Of a stretch of DNA of 37,527 bases, positions 10,496 to 20,858 are shown in pieces. Within the stretch, counting starts at the first letter, position 1; each line of letters starts with the position of its first letter. This DNA comes from Phytophthora quininea (lineage: Eukaryota > Oomycota > Peronosporomycetes > Peronosporales > Peronosporaceae). Location of the stretch: positions 1 to 37,527 of the forward strand of contig JAAVTG010000058.1 in assembly GCA_011947345.1 (NCBI GenBank). Reading direction: 5' to 3'. Under the pieces are notes generated by a model. It was not told the origin of the DNA and did no database searches. It saw only the letters and a program-made list of their open reading frames with translations. The position numbers were made by a program, and so were the translations under genes.

Positions 10496-12820
10496 CTAAC
10501 TCCAGACAGCTTCGCGAGGAAGAGGCTTCCGGGTAACGTCTTCACCAGCCATCGCAATGGGCATTCGCGTAGTGGCTTCCTTCACGTCCACTTTGTGTTG
10601 CAAGGTGTTTATATTAACCGTCCAATTTCCAGAAACCACGACCCAGTCTCCACTTTCGTCAGCAAGAGCAAACGCTTTGGCCTCAAGGCAAAACGGAACT
10701 TCGGTCTTCTGTCCCTTTAGAAGCCGTGGCGTACGTTCAAACGCCGCCAACGTCTTCAACGGCCGTCCATCTTGGCCTGCTTGTGGGGTTCTATGAAGAC
10801 TTGAACGATATGCTCACCCTCGAGGTCGCCGTGATTTGTCACAGCAACGCTAAAACTCACCAGACACTCGTCTCGCTGGCTGGAGAGTTTTTCAGTGATG
10901 TCAGCAGCATTCAACGACCTCGGTGGTTCAACACTCCATGTTTCATGGAAGTCGCTGTACGAAAGACCGAAACCAAACTCATACACTGGCAAACCCGAGA
11001 AAAAGCGGTACGTTCGTCCGGGGTTTCCAGTCGCAAAAGTTGGACGCATGTGCATATCGTAGATTGATACTTGATTCACATAGTCGGCGTCGTAAAACGA
11101 TTGAGGAAGCCTCCCTGACGGATTGTATTTCCCAAACAGCACGTCCGCTATCGCTTGCCCGCCGGCTTGTCCAAGATATCCTCCAAATACAATCGCCCTG
11201 ACCTTCGGGTGGCCCTTGTAGAGTGACAAATCTACACTCCCACCAGCGATAACCACCAGTACAATCGGTTGCGAGACAATGTCCAGCACTCGATTGAGAA
11301 AAGCATTCTGGAATCCTGGCAGCTTGAGGTGGTAACGATCGATCTCTTCTCGCTCTTGGGTCTGATCCAGTCCGACGAAAGCAATTACACGATCAGATTT
11401 CGTGACAACAGCAATAGCATCGTCGAAATCTGGCAGCACTTCGCCTGACACTTTGCACCCCAAGGAATACGCGGCATTCGGCACGTATTTCTTAATCCCC
11501 TCCAACGGAGTAACGATATGCGAGGGTACTCCAAAGTAATTTCCCAAGAGAGCAGCGCTTGCGTTGAAGTGAGGTCCGATCAGCGCCAACGATCCTTCTT
11601 TGTTGTAGCTGTCTGTGGTCAGGGGTAAAACATTGTTTTCGTTCTTCAGGAGGACAATACTCTGGTGCGCTGCCTCAAGGGCGAGTTCTTGATGTTCGGC
11701 CGTGTCTATCGAAGTCGACGAAATGTTTGCGTACGGCTGCTCCCCTTTTCAAATATGCCTAGCCGCATTAAGACACGGAATTGGTTTTTCAGTGCGTTGT
11801 GAATCATGGTCGTCGTGACGATTCCTTGTTCCAACGCCTTGGGGAGATGTTCTCTCAGAAAAGACCCGCAGTTGAGGTCCATGCCAGCGTCCAGCACTGT
11901 GGCACATGTCCTCTCGGGTGACTGCGTGTAGTGATGGTGATAAATAATATCGGCCACTGCCTCGCAGTCCGAGGTGATGTACCCATCAAACCCCACTCCT
12001 TGCGCAGAAGGTCAGTCAGCAGCGTCTTGTCAGCACAGGAAGGCGTGCCATTCACGGCGTTGTAGCTGCACATGACGGAGCTGGCATGACCTCTCTTCAC
12101 ACAGCTCTCAAAGGCTGGAAAATACGTATCCGCTTGGTCTTGCTTGGTCACAATGGCGTCATTGCGATGCCTCGGAACTTCCTGCGAGTACGCCGAGAAG
12201 TGTTTGCAGCAGCTCGAAATCTTGAGAAACTTGCTGCCATCTCCGTCCTCCTCCCCTCCATTGGTTCACCCTGCAAGCCCCTCACAAAGGCTGCAGCATA
12301 TTCCCTGTCAGGTACGGGTCTTCCCCTGGTGTTTCCTGACCTCGACCCCATCTCGGATCTCTGAAGATGTTGACATTAGGGGTCCAGAAGGTCAATCCGG
12401 AGTGCTTGTTGTTGTAGAAAGCTCTGGCCTCGGTCGAGATGACGTCTGCGATCTTGTAGAACAGGGTGCGGTTGAACGACGCAGCCGTGCTCAGCACTTG
12501 GGGAAGCTGGTGGCCACTGGCGTCGAGTCCTTGAACGTCACGCCTGGAGACAACCCTACGCCGTGCAGAGCTTCGTTCCACCACTCGTAGCGAGGCACGT
12601 TCACCGCTGAGGCTGCCGACGCTCCGTTGACTAGCAGCCCAACGGCCTGGTCCAACGGGATGCGACTCACGAGGTCATCGACGCGGTCGTTCACGGGCAA
12701 CGACGAGTCGCAGAACGGTAAGGACGACACGGACGCGTTGTTGCAGACGGTGTCGGTGTAGGAGAAGCTGCTGACAGGTACTAGGGCCCATAGCGAGAAG
12801 AAGAACCACACGTGCCACAT
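10496..12820 (-). CDS. Secreted GH3 beta-xylosidase / alpha-arabinofuranosidase-type enzyme
   Basis: Glycoside hydrolase family 3 enzyme closest in pattern to plant BXL beta-xylosidases; it would remove xylose (or arabinose) from plant hemicellulose outside the cell. The ATG at 12820 gives a hydrophobic signal peptide ([20 protein letters not shown]). Motifs in order: [41 protein letters not shown], and the nucleophile in YITSDCEAV (Asp near residue 286, around 11968). The GH3 C-terminal domain follows (from about 11590) and a fibronectin-III-like domain ends at 10496. Six one-base additions are needed, at 12500-12503, 12303-12305, 12253-12256, 11991-11994, 11742-11745 and 10758-10759. All lie in homopolymers, five of them C/G runs, and together give 776 aa, the normal length. 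No introns and no in-frame stops, so I judge it functional. It is convergent with the gene to its left, 208 bases apart. Confidence 0.92.
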
Positions 12821-12964
12821 GCTGGGCAGATTCGCGAATGACTTGGATGGTCTGAGGTGCGTGGTTGAAGGTTTACCAGCTGTTTTCAATATGCAGTGGT
12901 TGAAGTGCTTTCAACTGATAAACTATTGCTTCGACAACTACCATCGCCTTGCTACGATTCCCCA

Positions 12965-14295
12965 CTACGTCGCGTGTTGGATCTGTCGAAACTCGCTCGC
13001 AGCACTTCGCACGATGTCATTAATCATCGACTTGATTCTCTCGATGCTTTCGCTAGTGCAGTCCACACGTTGCAGCGTCTCGGCCGCCAGAGCCCACTTC
13101 TCGACAAACCGAGCCTTCTCGAGCGATACCAACAGAATGGAAGCGAGATTGGTGGTTGGATTAAAGCTGGCGTTCGGCAAAGAACGTGTTTCCAACGGGG
13201 TTGAAGTCGACAGCAGCGTTTCAACATCCTCAGCTTGATCTGGAACATGTCCAGGTACAGACGACGCTGTTGCCTTGGCGTGTCTTTCATTGCTTTGGTG
13301 ATCGCTCTCGCAGCGACTATTTCCATTTCCTTGGACAGCCATTTCGGACGGGTGAGTAGCTCCACGACCTTGTTGGGAAGACTTCAAGCCCAGACGTGAT
13401 TGTGCTTCGTTTGCCTGACTACTGTCGACAATTCGAGCTCGCTTCTTGGGCCGGGGGCTTCTTCCTCTTCATCGTGATGACGAGTCTTTGGAATCGTTGG
13501 AAGTTGGGCCCACCCGCTTTTTGTCGGTGTTGTTTTCACAACGAGCACAGCCAGTTTGCATTCGATATCCGGCAAAATGCCAGGTCGAGCAGACAACCAG
13601 TCGTGGATATACAGCACTGCAGGCTTGCCTACACATGCCATGGACAACTTGCAGTGAGTTCCCACGTTTTGAACAGTTCGCAATGCAGATTTGTAGTTTT
13701 CTTTCATCAATTGCCACATCTCCGCCAGTTTTGTTGCTTGTTGTTGGGTAGCTAGAGCTGGAGCCACCGAACAATACTGGAGGTGACTCGTAATGAGCTT
13801 ATCGTACGCTTCTTCTTTCCCTCTCCAGTTGAACGCACGCTCGACATCCTGCCAAAAACTGGCAACTCCAGCTTCATCAATGGAATAGTTTTCAACCCGC
13901 TGCAATCTTGACACGAACTTATCACAGAGAAGCACGTTCAGCAGGCGAAAATTGCAAGATGTCGTCCAGGCCGAACGAGGTAAAGCGGTTGGACCACGCT
14001 CCAACTGCGTTGGCGTCGAGTTGTTAGCGCGCGGTGTCTGCGAGAACGGGATTATTGTGGTAGTGCTTGACTCCTCTGGAGCTTCGCACATTCGACGATG
14101 CCAGTATTTGCACAGGAGATTCGCCATACCAGCCTTGCGGAGTCATCTCAACTGGAAACCGAGACGAGTGCATGCTGATCTCAAGGCATCTCGAGACTGG
14201 GTCATGAGTTCCACCCGAAGGTTTTGTTCGCTACTGGTAGCAGGGAACGCGTCCACGAATGAGATGACTGCTTCTCCCCTCATCGAAGCCGGCAT
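12965..14295 (-). pseudogene. Uncharacterised oomycete family, copy A (decayed)
   Basis: First of three related sequences in this window (A, B, C). From the ATG at 14295 it encodes a short SAP-like helix pair (DALRSACTRLGF, then LLCKYWHRR), then NFRLLNVLLCDKFVSRLQ, a helical region (FWQDVERAF, TKLAEMWQLMKENY), VLYIHDWLSARPGILPDIE, a polar linker, KWLSKEMEIVAARAITKAM, and a C-terminal helix (SLEKARFVEKWALAAETLQR). Each block has a counterpart in copy B or C, so the blocks are coding. Two in-frame TGA codons (14143-14145, 13384-13386) and one frameshift near 13220-13240 interrupt it. Stops are not explained by homopolymer error, so I call it a pseudogene. The family's function is unknown; the SAP-like start suggests DNA or chromatin association, which is inference. 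Confidence 0.7.
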
Positions 14296-14378
14296 GGTCG
14301 AGCCTAACGGTATGTTGGAAACTGCAGGAAATCGCCCAACGTGAAATTGGCTTGTATTAAAGCGACGGTGATAAAAAA

Positions 14379-15053
14379 TTAAACGACTTTTCCAGTGTTT
14401 GGTTTGTTTTTGCCGTCAAGCTCACTCGCAGAGCTTTCCACAATTTTGGCAATCATCGCCGTAATGTCCGTGATGCTTTCGGCATTGTTGTCCACGCGTT
14501 TCAAAGTCTCGGCAGCTGCTGCCCATGCCGCGACAACTTTTGCTTTTTCGAGAGAGGATGCCATGACTGATGAATTTTCAACCTCCTCACACACTTCAGT
14601 TGGTTGTTGACCCGAAGGAGTCGACGGCGCAGCAGAAGGTAAGTCCGACTCCTCCTGCTAGTTTTGATCCGAAACTGGGGCACGTTTCCTGGCAGGAGTT
14701 GCTTCATCTTCGCCTTCGTTGCCCAGCCCCCAGAAATCACTATCCGTGTCAGTATCACTGGAAGAGTGTACAAAATCCTCGCTTCCTTCCCCTGACGCTT
14801 GTCTTTTCCTCTTGCCCGTTGAGAAATGCGACTCATCGTCGAATGGTTTAATCCTTCTAGACCCAACATATACAGAATAAAGTTCCATACTATTGTAGCC
14901 GGCATGGAAGGAAGCCACCACCACGGAAGCTGACTGCCGGCAGTGCTTGACGGACTCTGCTTCCATCGCTCAGTTCGCCATTTGCTCGCTCAAGCCCAAG
15001 CTCTGAGCTCCAGCTCCAGCGCAATGCACGACGTGTGCATCTGGCGACGAAGA
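14379..15053 (-). pseudogene. Uncharacterised oomycete family, copy B (5'-truncated, decayed)
   Basis: Adjacent to copy A and in the same orientation, this preserves only the second half of the family. Reading one frame from about 15053: VVHCAGAGAQSLGLSEQMAN, then SVKHCRQSASVVVASFHAG, an acidic/Ser linker (SSSDTDTDSDFWGLG), and a C-terminal helix SLEKAKVVAAWAAAAETLKR closely matching copy A's SLEKARFVEKWALAAETLQR. In-frame TGA (near 14970) and TAG (14658-14660) stops break it. Nothing upstream of about 15053 matches the N-terminal half of copies A and C. Tandem position suggests a local duplication followed by decay. Confidence 0.6.
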
Positions 15054-15453
15054 CCGCCGGAGGCTGTGCTGCCAGAGGTCCCCTCGAGCCCGAGCTTGAG
15101 GGTGGACCTCCTTGTGTGTCGAAGCCCCGTGGCTTCTCAAGTGCCGTATGAAGCTCAGTGCTCAAGTGACCCCTCTCAACTCCCAAGGCAAGGTGAAAAT
15201 CAAGCACAAGCGTATACGCGACGGCGTACCAGCTGTAGAAACACTGGGCGGTTCCTGAAAACCCAAATCGCATTTTGATCGTACTAAACCATGCACAAAA
15301 CAGCCGAGGGCAGCTGCTTTCGTGTTCCAAATTGGCTCGAGGAGGAAATCTGACAGGGGTGGTTGCCACCCCTGACAGATTGGTACAGCGTACTATTCGT
15401 CAAAGATACGCGCTCTCAGTTCGAAATCAGCACGGGAGCTCCCAAGGAGGAAC
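15054..15453. other. Spacer between family copy B and the Harbinger element
   Basis: No recognisable gene. A minus-strand open frame of about 160 codons crosses it but shows no conserved pattern and runs through copy B in the wrong frame. The only structured feature is the hairpin at 15347-15381. The left end of the Harbinger element probably lies here, but I could not identify its terminal repeat. Confidence 0.4.
15347..15381. repeat. 16-bp inverted repeat (hairpin)
   Basis: Arms 15347-15362 and 15366-15381 are complementary at 15 of 16 positions around a 3-base loop. The arm is AATCTGACAGGGGTGG. It lies just left of the Harbinger Myb-like gene and could be a transposon end, a footprint of abutted inverted ends, or a terminator-like hairpin. 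Confidence 0.7.
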
Positions 15454-16551
15454 ATGGTACACTCCGAGCAGCACTTGTCGATGAGAGACAGCTTGCCTCT
15501 CACACAACTTACGCCAGCTTCGGAGGTGTCGACGACATTTATGATAAACGCCATCCAGATTCAAGACCAAAGCGCATCGATAATGAGCAGCTTTGATATG
15601 CCTCTCACGCAGTTGACACCGGTCTCCTCGAGTTTACCGCCACACCCACCACGATCTGCTACTGTAGACTTCACAAGCCCATCAACCAGTGCTGCTGGTG
15701 CACCGGAATCGATGACTCCGGCAACAGCACCCGTAATAGGAACTTCAGCTCCTGAAGGAGTGTCTGCCACTCCAGCCCAACCTGCAGTACCTCCCGCTCC
15801 AACCCAAGCTGCAGCTCCCCGTTCTGCTTCTACTGAAGACCCCTACATCGACTACAAGTGGCGAACAGCATGAACAGGCTATTCGATGCCCACGGCGCAG
15901 GCACACCTCTCCTCGAACAGCAAGAGGAATCGGTTTTACGAGAATCGAAATAGATGGACTTCTCAACTTGCTCGAATCCATAAAACAGATTGGGTGAGAT
16001 AAGTGGGAAATGGTGGGGCGCCGTCATAACGAGAGCAACTCTGGCGCTGATCGAACGGTGGAAAGTCTTCGCCGCAAGTTTGCTAAACTCTACAAGACTA
16101 ACAAGGGAACAGGGAACCCACACATTCCTGACTATGTAGCCCAAGCTATCCGAATTGCTAACGCTATTACGCAACGAGCTGACCTAGCTAGGGGCGATGA
16201 TATTGCTGAGGATGTTGACGAGCTTTTGAAGACGAGGAGTCTGAAAATGACGCAGATGCAGCTCCTGTTGCTGCTGTAGCGCGTCCGCTCGTGACCCCTC
16301 GACTAACCCATGAGCCTCACGACACCAATGGCGATGATATACTTTCGTTGGCACGTCTGATGCTTGTGCAGGAGCAACGTCAAAGAGAGGCCGATCGTCA
16401 GCAGCAGCAGCGCTGGCGTGAAGAAGACCGTCAGCAGCGTGAGCGGGATCGGGCTGATGATCGAGAGAGAAGTAACCGTCTATTTGACTTAATTGCAACA
16501 GCATTTGTGGGCATTGCTAAGGCAACCCAGTCCAATAAGGAGAACAATTAA
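15454..16551 (+). pseudogene. Harbinger Myb/SANT-like accessory protein (broken)
   Basis: In Harbinger elements this partner binds the transposon ends and brings the transposase to the nucleus. After a Ser/Thr/Pro/Ala-rich N-terminal part come SKRNRFYE, IEIDGLLNLLESIKQIG, DKWEMVGRRHNESNSG and VESLRRKFAKLYKTNKGTGN, the trihelix pattern seen in oomycete Harbinger elements. A Gln/Arg coiled tail (LMLVQEQRQREADRQQQQRW) follows and ends at 16551. Two in-frame TGA stops (15871-15873, 15995-15997) plus frameshifts near 15943 (AA) and 16224-16227 (TTTT) break it. The frameshifts fit the window-wide homopolymer pattern; the stops do not. Confidence 0.7.
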
Positions 16552-17724
16552 GTAGCGAGCAATGTTTGTGTTTAGCGCGTCCCGCTCTAAACTAGGCACG
16601 TAGACGGAGAGTATCTGGTTAATACCAACTAGTCTTGCTCGGAGGTTGAAGAGTAGCACACACGTGTCGAGAATTAGCCGTCGTTCACCTCGTTCCTCAT
16701 ATTCCAGGCGATCCTTAAGCCTCGGGAAAGAGCTCTGAAAAGCTCGCATCCCCCATTCGGCTGCCTGTCGTGCTGACGTTGCCTGGCGAAGCACATTCAC
16801 ATCCGAAGCAGTTGATGCAGCACCCAAATAATCTTGGCTAGACTTGATCAGGAAGGTGTAATCTCCGGCTGCAAACACTGAGTCCACCACACATCGAGCG
16901 CCATATAACTCGTAGGCAGCTTTTAATTTCTGGTAGACCCCACCCCATTCTGCAATTTGCGAGTCGTGCAGTGATCCAGGAGCATTCAGTGCACATGCTA
17001 CAATAGTCCCATCAGGGGGAAACACGAGCACATTGCCAACGTAGTGGTCGTGCTTCCATCCATTGTAGAAAATATTCTGTATGATGCAAATCCCGCTCTG
17101 CTGAAGGCAAAGCTTTAGTCCATCCGCAACGGCAAATACGTCATGAAGGCAGGGATGCCGGCGATGAATCGCACGTTGATAGCCTCGTATCGTCGTGCAG
17201 TCTGGCATTTTAACAACAGCATTGACATTTCGAGAGAGAATTCGAACGAGAATTCTGCGCCGAAAGCGAATAAACAGCGAACACACGCTTGCAGTAACCC
17301 CAAAAATGACCCACAGCGAAAATTCTCCTCCACGGGTACGAGTTCACGCTAATACAAGGGCCAGACACTGTCTAGCACCTAATAGGCGCGGACGGCCACG
17401 GGTATGATCACGAACTCGACGAATAGCACAACCTGATGGCCCGTAGGAAGTATACGCTGTGTACTGCTGCTCGAAGTAGCCAAGCAGGTAGCGGAACGTC
17501 ATGTGGTCCAAGCCAGTTAAAGTGATGAGCGACTGGTCGTCTCCAGAACCGTAGAGGGTAGCAAAGCTAGACATGCTAGGCCACTGAAGTGCTGCCCGGA
17601 CGACTCGATGGTCGCGGCGGTGGCGTTGACGTCTGCTCAATCTCGAGCGAGAATCTTGTCTGCGGCGTGAAGCCCATCGGCGTTGAGCCTCAGCGAGGAG
17701 GAGGACGATAGCCGTGGATGTCAT
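16489..17724 (-). pseudogene. PIF/Harbinger DDE transposase (one nonsense codon)
   Basis: Transposase catalysing cut-and-paste of Harbinger elements. N-terminal part: LITLTGLDHMTFRYLLGYFE and HTRGRPRLLGARQCLALVLA. Catalytic core: first Asp in VFAVADGLKLC, second Asp in NAPGSLHDSQIAEWGGVY, Glu in QAAEWGMRAFQSSFPRLKDR. The frame is continuous except for a TGA at 17344-17346 where the family usually has Trp (LVLA-W-TRTRG), so one substitution inactivates it. I chose the Met at 17724; an upstream segment to 17838 is open but may be 5' untranslated or an exon. The DDE triad is intact. Confidence 0.82.
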
Positions 17725-17838
17725 TGAAGCGACAGCGCCGCGAGAGATTTGATCTGCACAAATTGTGTTTTCAGGACGCAGAAAATCTGGTACAACCAAA
17801 ATCACTGCCTGTTTTTGCCCTGCATTTGATACACTCAA

Positions 17839-18108
17839 AATGAGTTTTCAGGAGCCGCCCAGTTAACGTATGGTACAGCCATCATGACGAAGGCTTTTCC
17901 TCCGGCGTGGCGCCTTGAAAAACCACAAGTGTCCTGTGTGTGCCCGGGCACAGGCTACTTGCACAGAATGTTGATAAATATTATGTGCAGGGATCTGTGC
18001 TGCAGACGAAAATCTCACAGAACCTTACCATTTGGCAATTTGCATCAGTCTTGCATGACTGTGGCTGAGAACTGCACCAAACAACCGCATTGTGTACGAA
18101 TGGAATTT
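17839..18108. other. Spacer between Harbinger and the Ulp1-MULE
   Basis: No gene recognised. It probably contains the right end of the Harbinger element and the left end of the MULE. A short palindrome (TGTGCCCGGGCACA, about 17939-17952) lies here, but I could not confirm it as a terminal repeat. Confidence 0.35.
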
Positions 18109-20640
18109 CTATTCGCTCATTTCAATTGCTTTCAGGAGAAATCTTACCCGGTAGTAGTTGAGGGAGTTGTACATATTTGTATCCCAAGCAGGGTTTTCAA
18201 ATACCTTTCGATCCCATCGTGGAGCTTTATAGAGGTGTACCTCCAGGAACAAAAGTGCTAGAACACCACAGTTCACGCCATCCGCGCACTTCGGCAACGA
18301 GTCTTCTATGAAGACAATGTCGGCAGGTACACTTGGAGAGATGATTTCTTGAGCCAGAAGCTTTGCTTGTTGATATGCTGTCGAACCACTGTCGTAAAGA
18401 ATGCAAGTTGGCCGAATTTCATCTTCTATAGTGACACCTTCGCGGTAATAGATGAATGCTGTCCAGTGGGCTTTGGTTGCATGGATAACGCCGGCAACAA
18501 CAGCAGCTCCATCGTCAAATGCGCTGAAACTTGCGGCGACTTTACGACGTGTTTCTGGATCAGACAATTACGAAAAGAGGGGATTTACGATCCCCACAGA
18601 CTTGTTTAGCCGGTGGATATGTAACATGCCAGCCAGGATGCATTCGTCATTAAGCCATGTGTCTCCACAAAAGCTAGACGCCTTCGACAGGATGGCCTTC
18701 AATACGGGTGTTTTTTGATTTTGTAGTATCTGAGCGCTTGAACGTGTTGTCTCTGTCAACACCGACCGACATCACGTAAATAAAATTAATTGGCAGGTAA
18801 ATAGCGAAGAACATATGACTTACCGCGTGTTTGTGGACGTATTCACTGAGCTGGGGTATCACATTTTGTGGAATCACTGTTTCTAAAGTGTCGATCCAAT
18901 CCATTGCTTGCTTGATTTTTTCAGTGCTGCTACGGCGTCGTAGTAATTTACAAAGTCTTAATTTGCGTAGCCGTGAATTTTCCATGTCTGGTATCCAGAG
19001 TAAGACAAACTCTCTTATCCACGTCGAGGATTAATAACGCGTGCTTTTGCTGAAATGATCTTATCGCTCTCACGCACTGGTCGACACCATGCTTATCGAA
19101 GACGAACGCAAAATCGTCCACATCAACTTCTTCATCGTCGATCACTGCTATGTCTTAGGAATCGAGCTTTTCCGTACGCACAGAATTGAACTGTAAAACA
19201 CGTTAGATACAGTTTCATCAAAACAAAGCTCATATCAACGATGTTCTCACTACTGGAGCGCATAGAGCGAGTGAGTACCATTGAGACAGAACGGTATGAA
19301 TATCCAACAGCTTGAACTCCCCATGACAGCGCCGTGAGCCATGTCCCTCGCTGCTTTTTTGATGGAGTTTAAAGTTTCACCTCTGGATTCGCGTTTCTGT
19401 TTTCGTCTCGATTTTCCTATGAACTTCGTGGCGGGGAGCAAGGTGAATGAGCCCTGGTTGTCTGCACTAGACCCATAAATTGCAATAGCACGAGATGTCG
19501 ATGGCTCTTGCGATATTGCATGTCCCGAATCTTGCAGCGTACGTTCCGACGCACACCATTGGGATTCCGCGTTTACATTAGCCGTCTCTACTGCGAGAAG
19601 TTGTTTTTCGAAGTAAGAAATTACGTGGAACTGGCATAGTAGTAGTCGAGCTGTAGGAAATGCGGCGGCCAACACGTCGCGTTCTTTCGAGTCTTTATCG
19701 GTAATCACAGTTTAATTGAGCGCCAATTTTGATTATAATGCACGAAGTTCGCCACTGCATCTTGCATGCACGCTTTGGATTCTGATGTCATCAAATCATG
19801 CTGTACATATTGACCCTACAGAATCTTCAGTTAGTTTTGTTTAAAAAAGTAATCACTAACAGATATAAAAGCATTACCTTTCCGTGAATGTCGTGCACTA
19901 CGAAGCTGAATATTTGTACCTATTCCGATTTGTGTTGAATGTTGTATCGACCATTAAAACCTCGGGAAACGCCGCAAAAAGGCGACGCATCTTTCTTGTT
20001 TGAAATGCTACAGTCTGAAGCACTTTGAGGTCGTCAACATACAACGACGCGATGGAGCCAACGTCGGTATTGCCCAAGTCTCGTAGAACTGCCTCTGCAC
20101 AAACCGAATCTGTTCCAGCGCGTTTGTTTTTGAGCGGAGCCGCGGTAATAAATTGTGAACGTCTTTGATGGTTGGAGATTTATCTGGTTTGGGGACATAC
20201 AAAACAACAATTTTGTGAGTTATTTTCCAACAAACATCACAAAAATAAATACCACACTTTTCTCGTAAATACAGCAATACTCCCTTGGCCTTTGTCTCAG
20301 CTTGACGCATGCACTCGACTCGATCTAGGAGAACCTCATCGGAAATTTGCCGAACTTGTGGATAGTGACGATATATCTGTGATTCTACGTTGTGGTTGTG
20401 TTTGTATCCACTGCCACTAACTTTTATGAAATGCTGACCGCTAAGTAAACGTGTCAACGTTGCACTTATTTTGACGGGACAATCGTTGGTTCTGACCGAG
20501 TTGTGAAAGCGCTGTCCTGTAGTTTTTGTTGCTCGAACGGGTCCGTGCGTACATTGGTAGCCGATATTGTAAAATTCAAAGGTCTCTGGAAGCAATTTCA
20601 TAATTTTGCTTCGATGAGACGCTGTTGCTGCCCGCCGTTT
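18109..20640 (-). pseudogene. MULE transposase with C-terminal Ulp1 protease domain (3' part)
   Basis: In order: a FAR1/FLYWCH-like zinc region (FYNIGYQCTHG, VRTNDCPVKISATLTRL, KHNHNVES); transposase core with first Asp in VLMVDTTFNTNRNRYK (about 19950) and second in ITDKDSKERDVLAAAFPTAR, followed by LLCQFHVISYFEKQL; then the Ulp1 domain. An intron at 19877-19816 (62 bp, GT-AG) joins HDIHGK to GQYVQHDLM. Another with consensus GTAAGT starts near 18830. The protease keeps WLNDECILAGM, the His in ATKAHWTAFIYY, the Asp in CILYDSG and the Cys in DGVNCGVLALLFLE, so the triad is present. An in-frame TAA at 18568-18570 lies inside the Ulp1 domain; several frameshifts also occur, including near 19930 and 20600. 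Ulp1-bearing MULEs are known in plants (Kaonashi type). The role of the protease in transposition is unknown. Confidence 0.72.
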
Positions 20641-20658
20641 TTAATTTGTACATCTCCT

Positions 20659-20670
20659 GCGTTTGTGATA
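20659..20670 (+). repeat. Crypton 1 left 12-bp inverted repeat
   Basis: GCGTTTGTGATA, a perfect complement of 23079-23090. A related TTTGTGATAA occurs again at 20797-20806, suggesting a repeated recombinase-binding half-site. Confidence 0.6.
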
Positions 20671-20799
20671 ATGCTATGATCTCCAGACACTGACGTGTGA
20701 TAGCAGACAATCATAAACGCCAGAAATCTTGTGCGAATCTAGCTGATTACACTTGTACTCAGTATGGTGCGAACTTAATGCAGCAGATTAACGGCATTT

Positions 20800-20818
20800 G
20801 TGATAACAAGATTATCAC
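20800..20818. repeat. Subterminal palindrome in Crypton 1
   Basis: GTGATAA and TTATCAC arms (7 bp, perfect) around the spacer CAAGA. The arm repeats the terminal motif of the element. Two inverted binding sites round a short spacer is the layout of tyrosine-recombinase core sites such as lox and FRT; that role here is inference. Confidence 0.55.
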
Positions 20819-20858
20819 GGCCACATTGCGACCTTTCTCCATAAATTCCGTAGCAAAA

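Larger units (their letters stand above)
15454..17724. mobile_element. PIF/Harbinger element, decayed
   Basis: Two tail-to-tail genes typical of PIF/Harbinger elements: a Myb/SANT-like DNA-binding protein on the plus strand (15454-16551) and a DDE transposase on the minus strand (17724-16489). Their 3' ends overlap by about 60 bases. Coordinates mark the coding extent only; terminal inverted repeats and the 3-bp target duplication were not found by eye. Nonsense codons in both genes show the copy is non-autonomous now. Confidence 0.75.

Noticed and set aside
10496..12820. GH3 gene as a pseudogene with six breaks
   Set aside because: All six breaks are one missing base in a run, no nonsense codon remains, the nucleophile and signal peptide are present and the length is normal.
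14890..15369. A 159-codon minus-strand open frame
   Set aside because: It runs out of frame with family copy B, whose conserved blocks are in another frame, and shows no conserved content.
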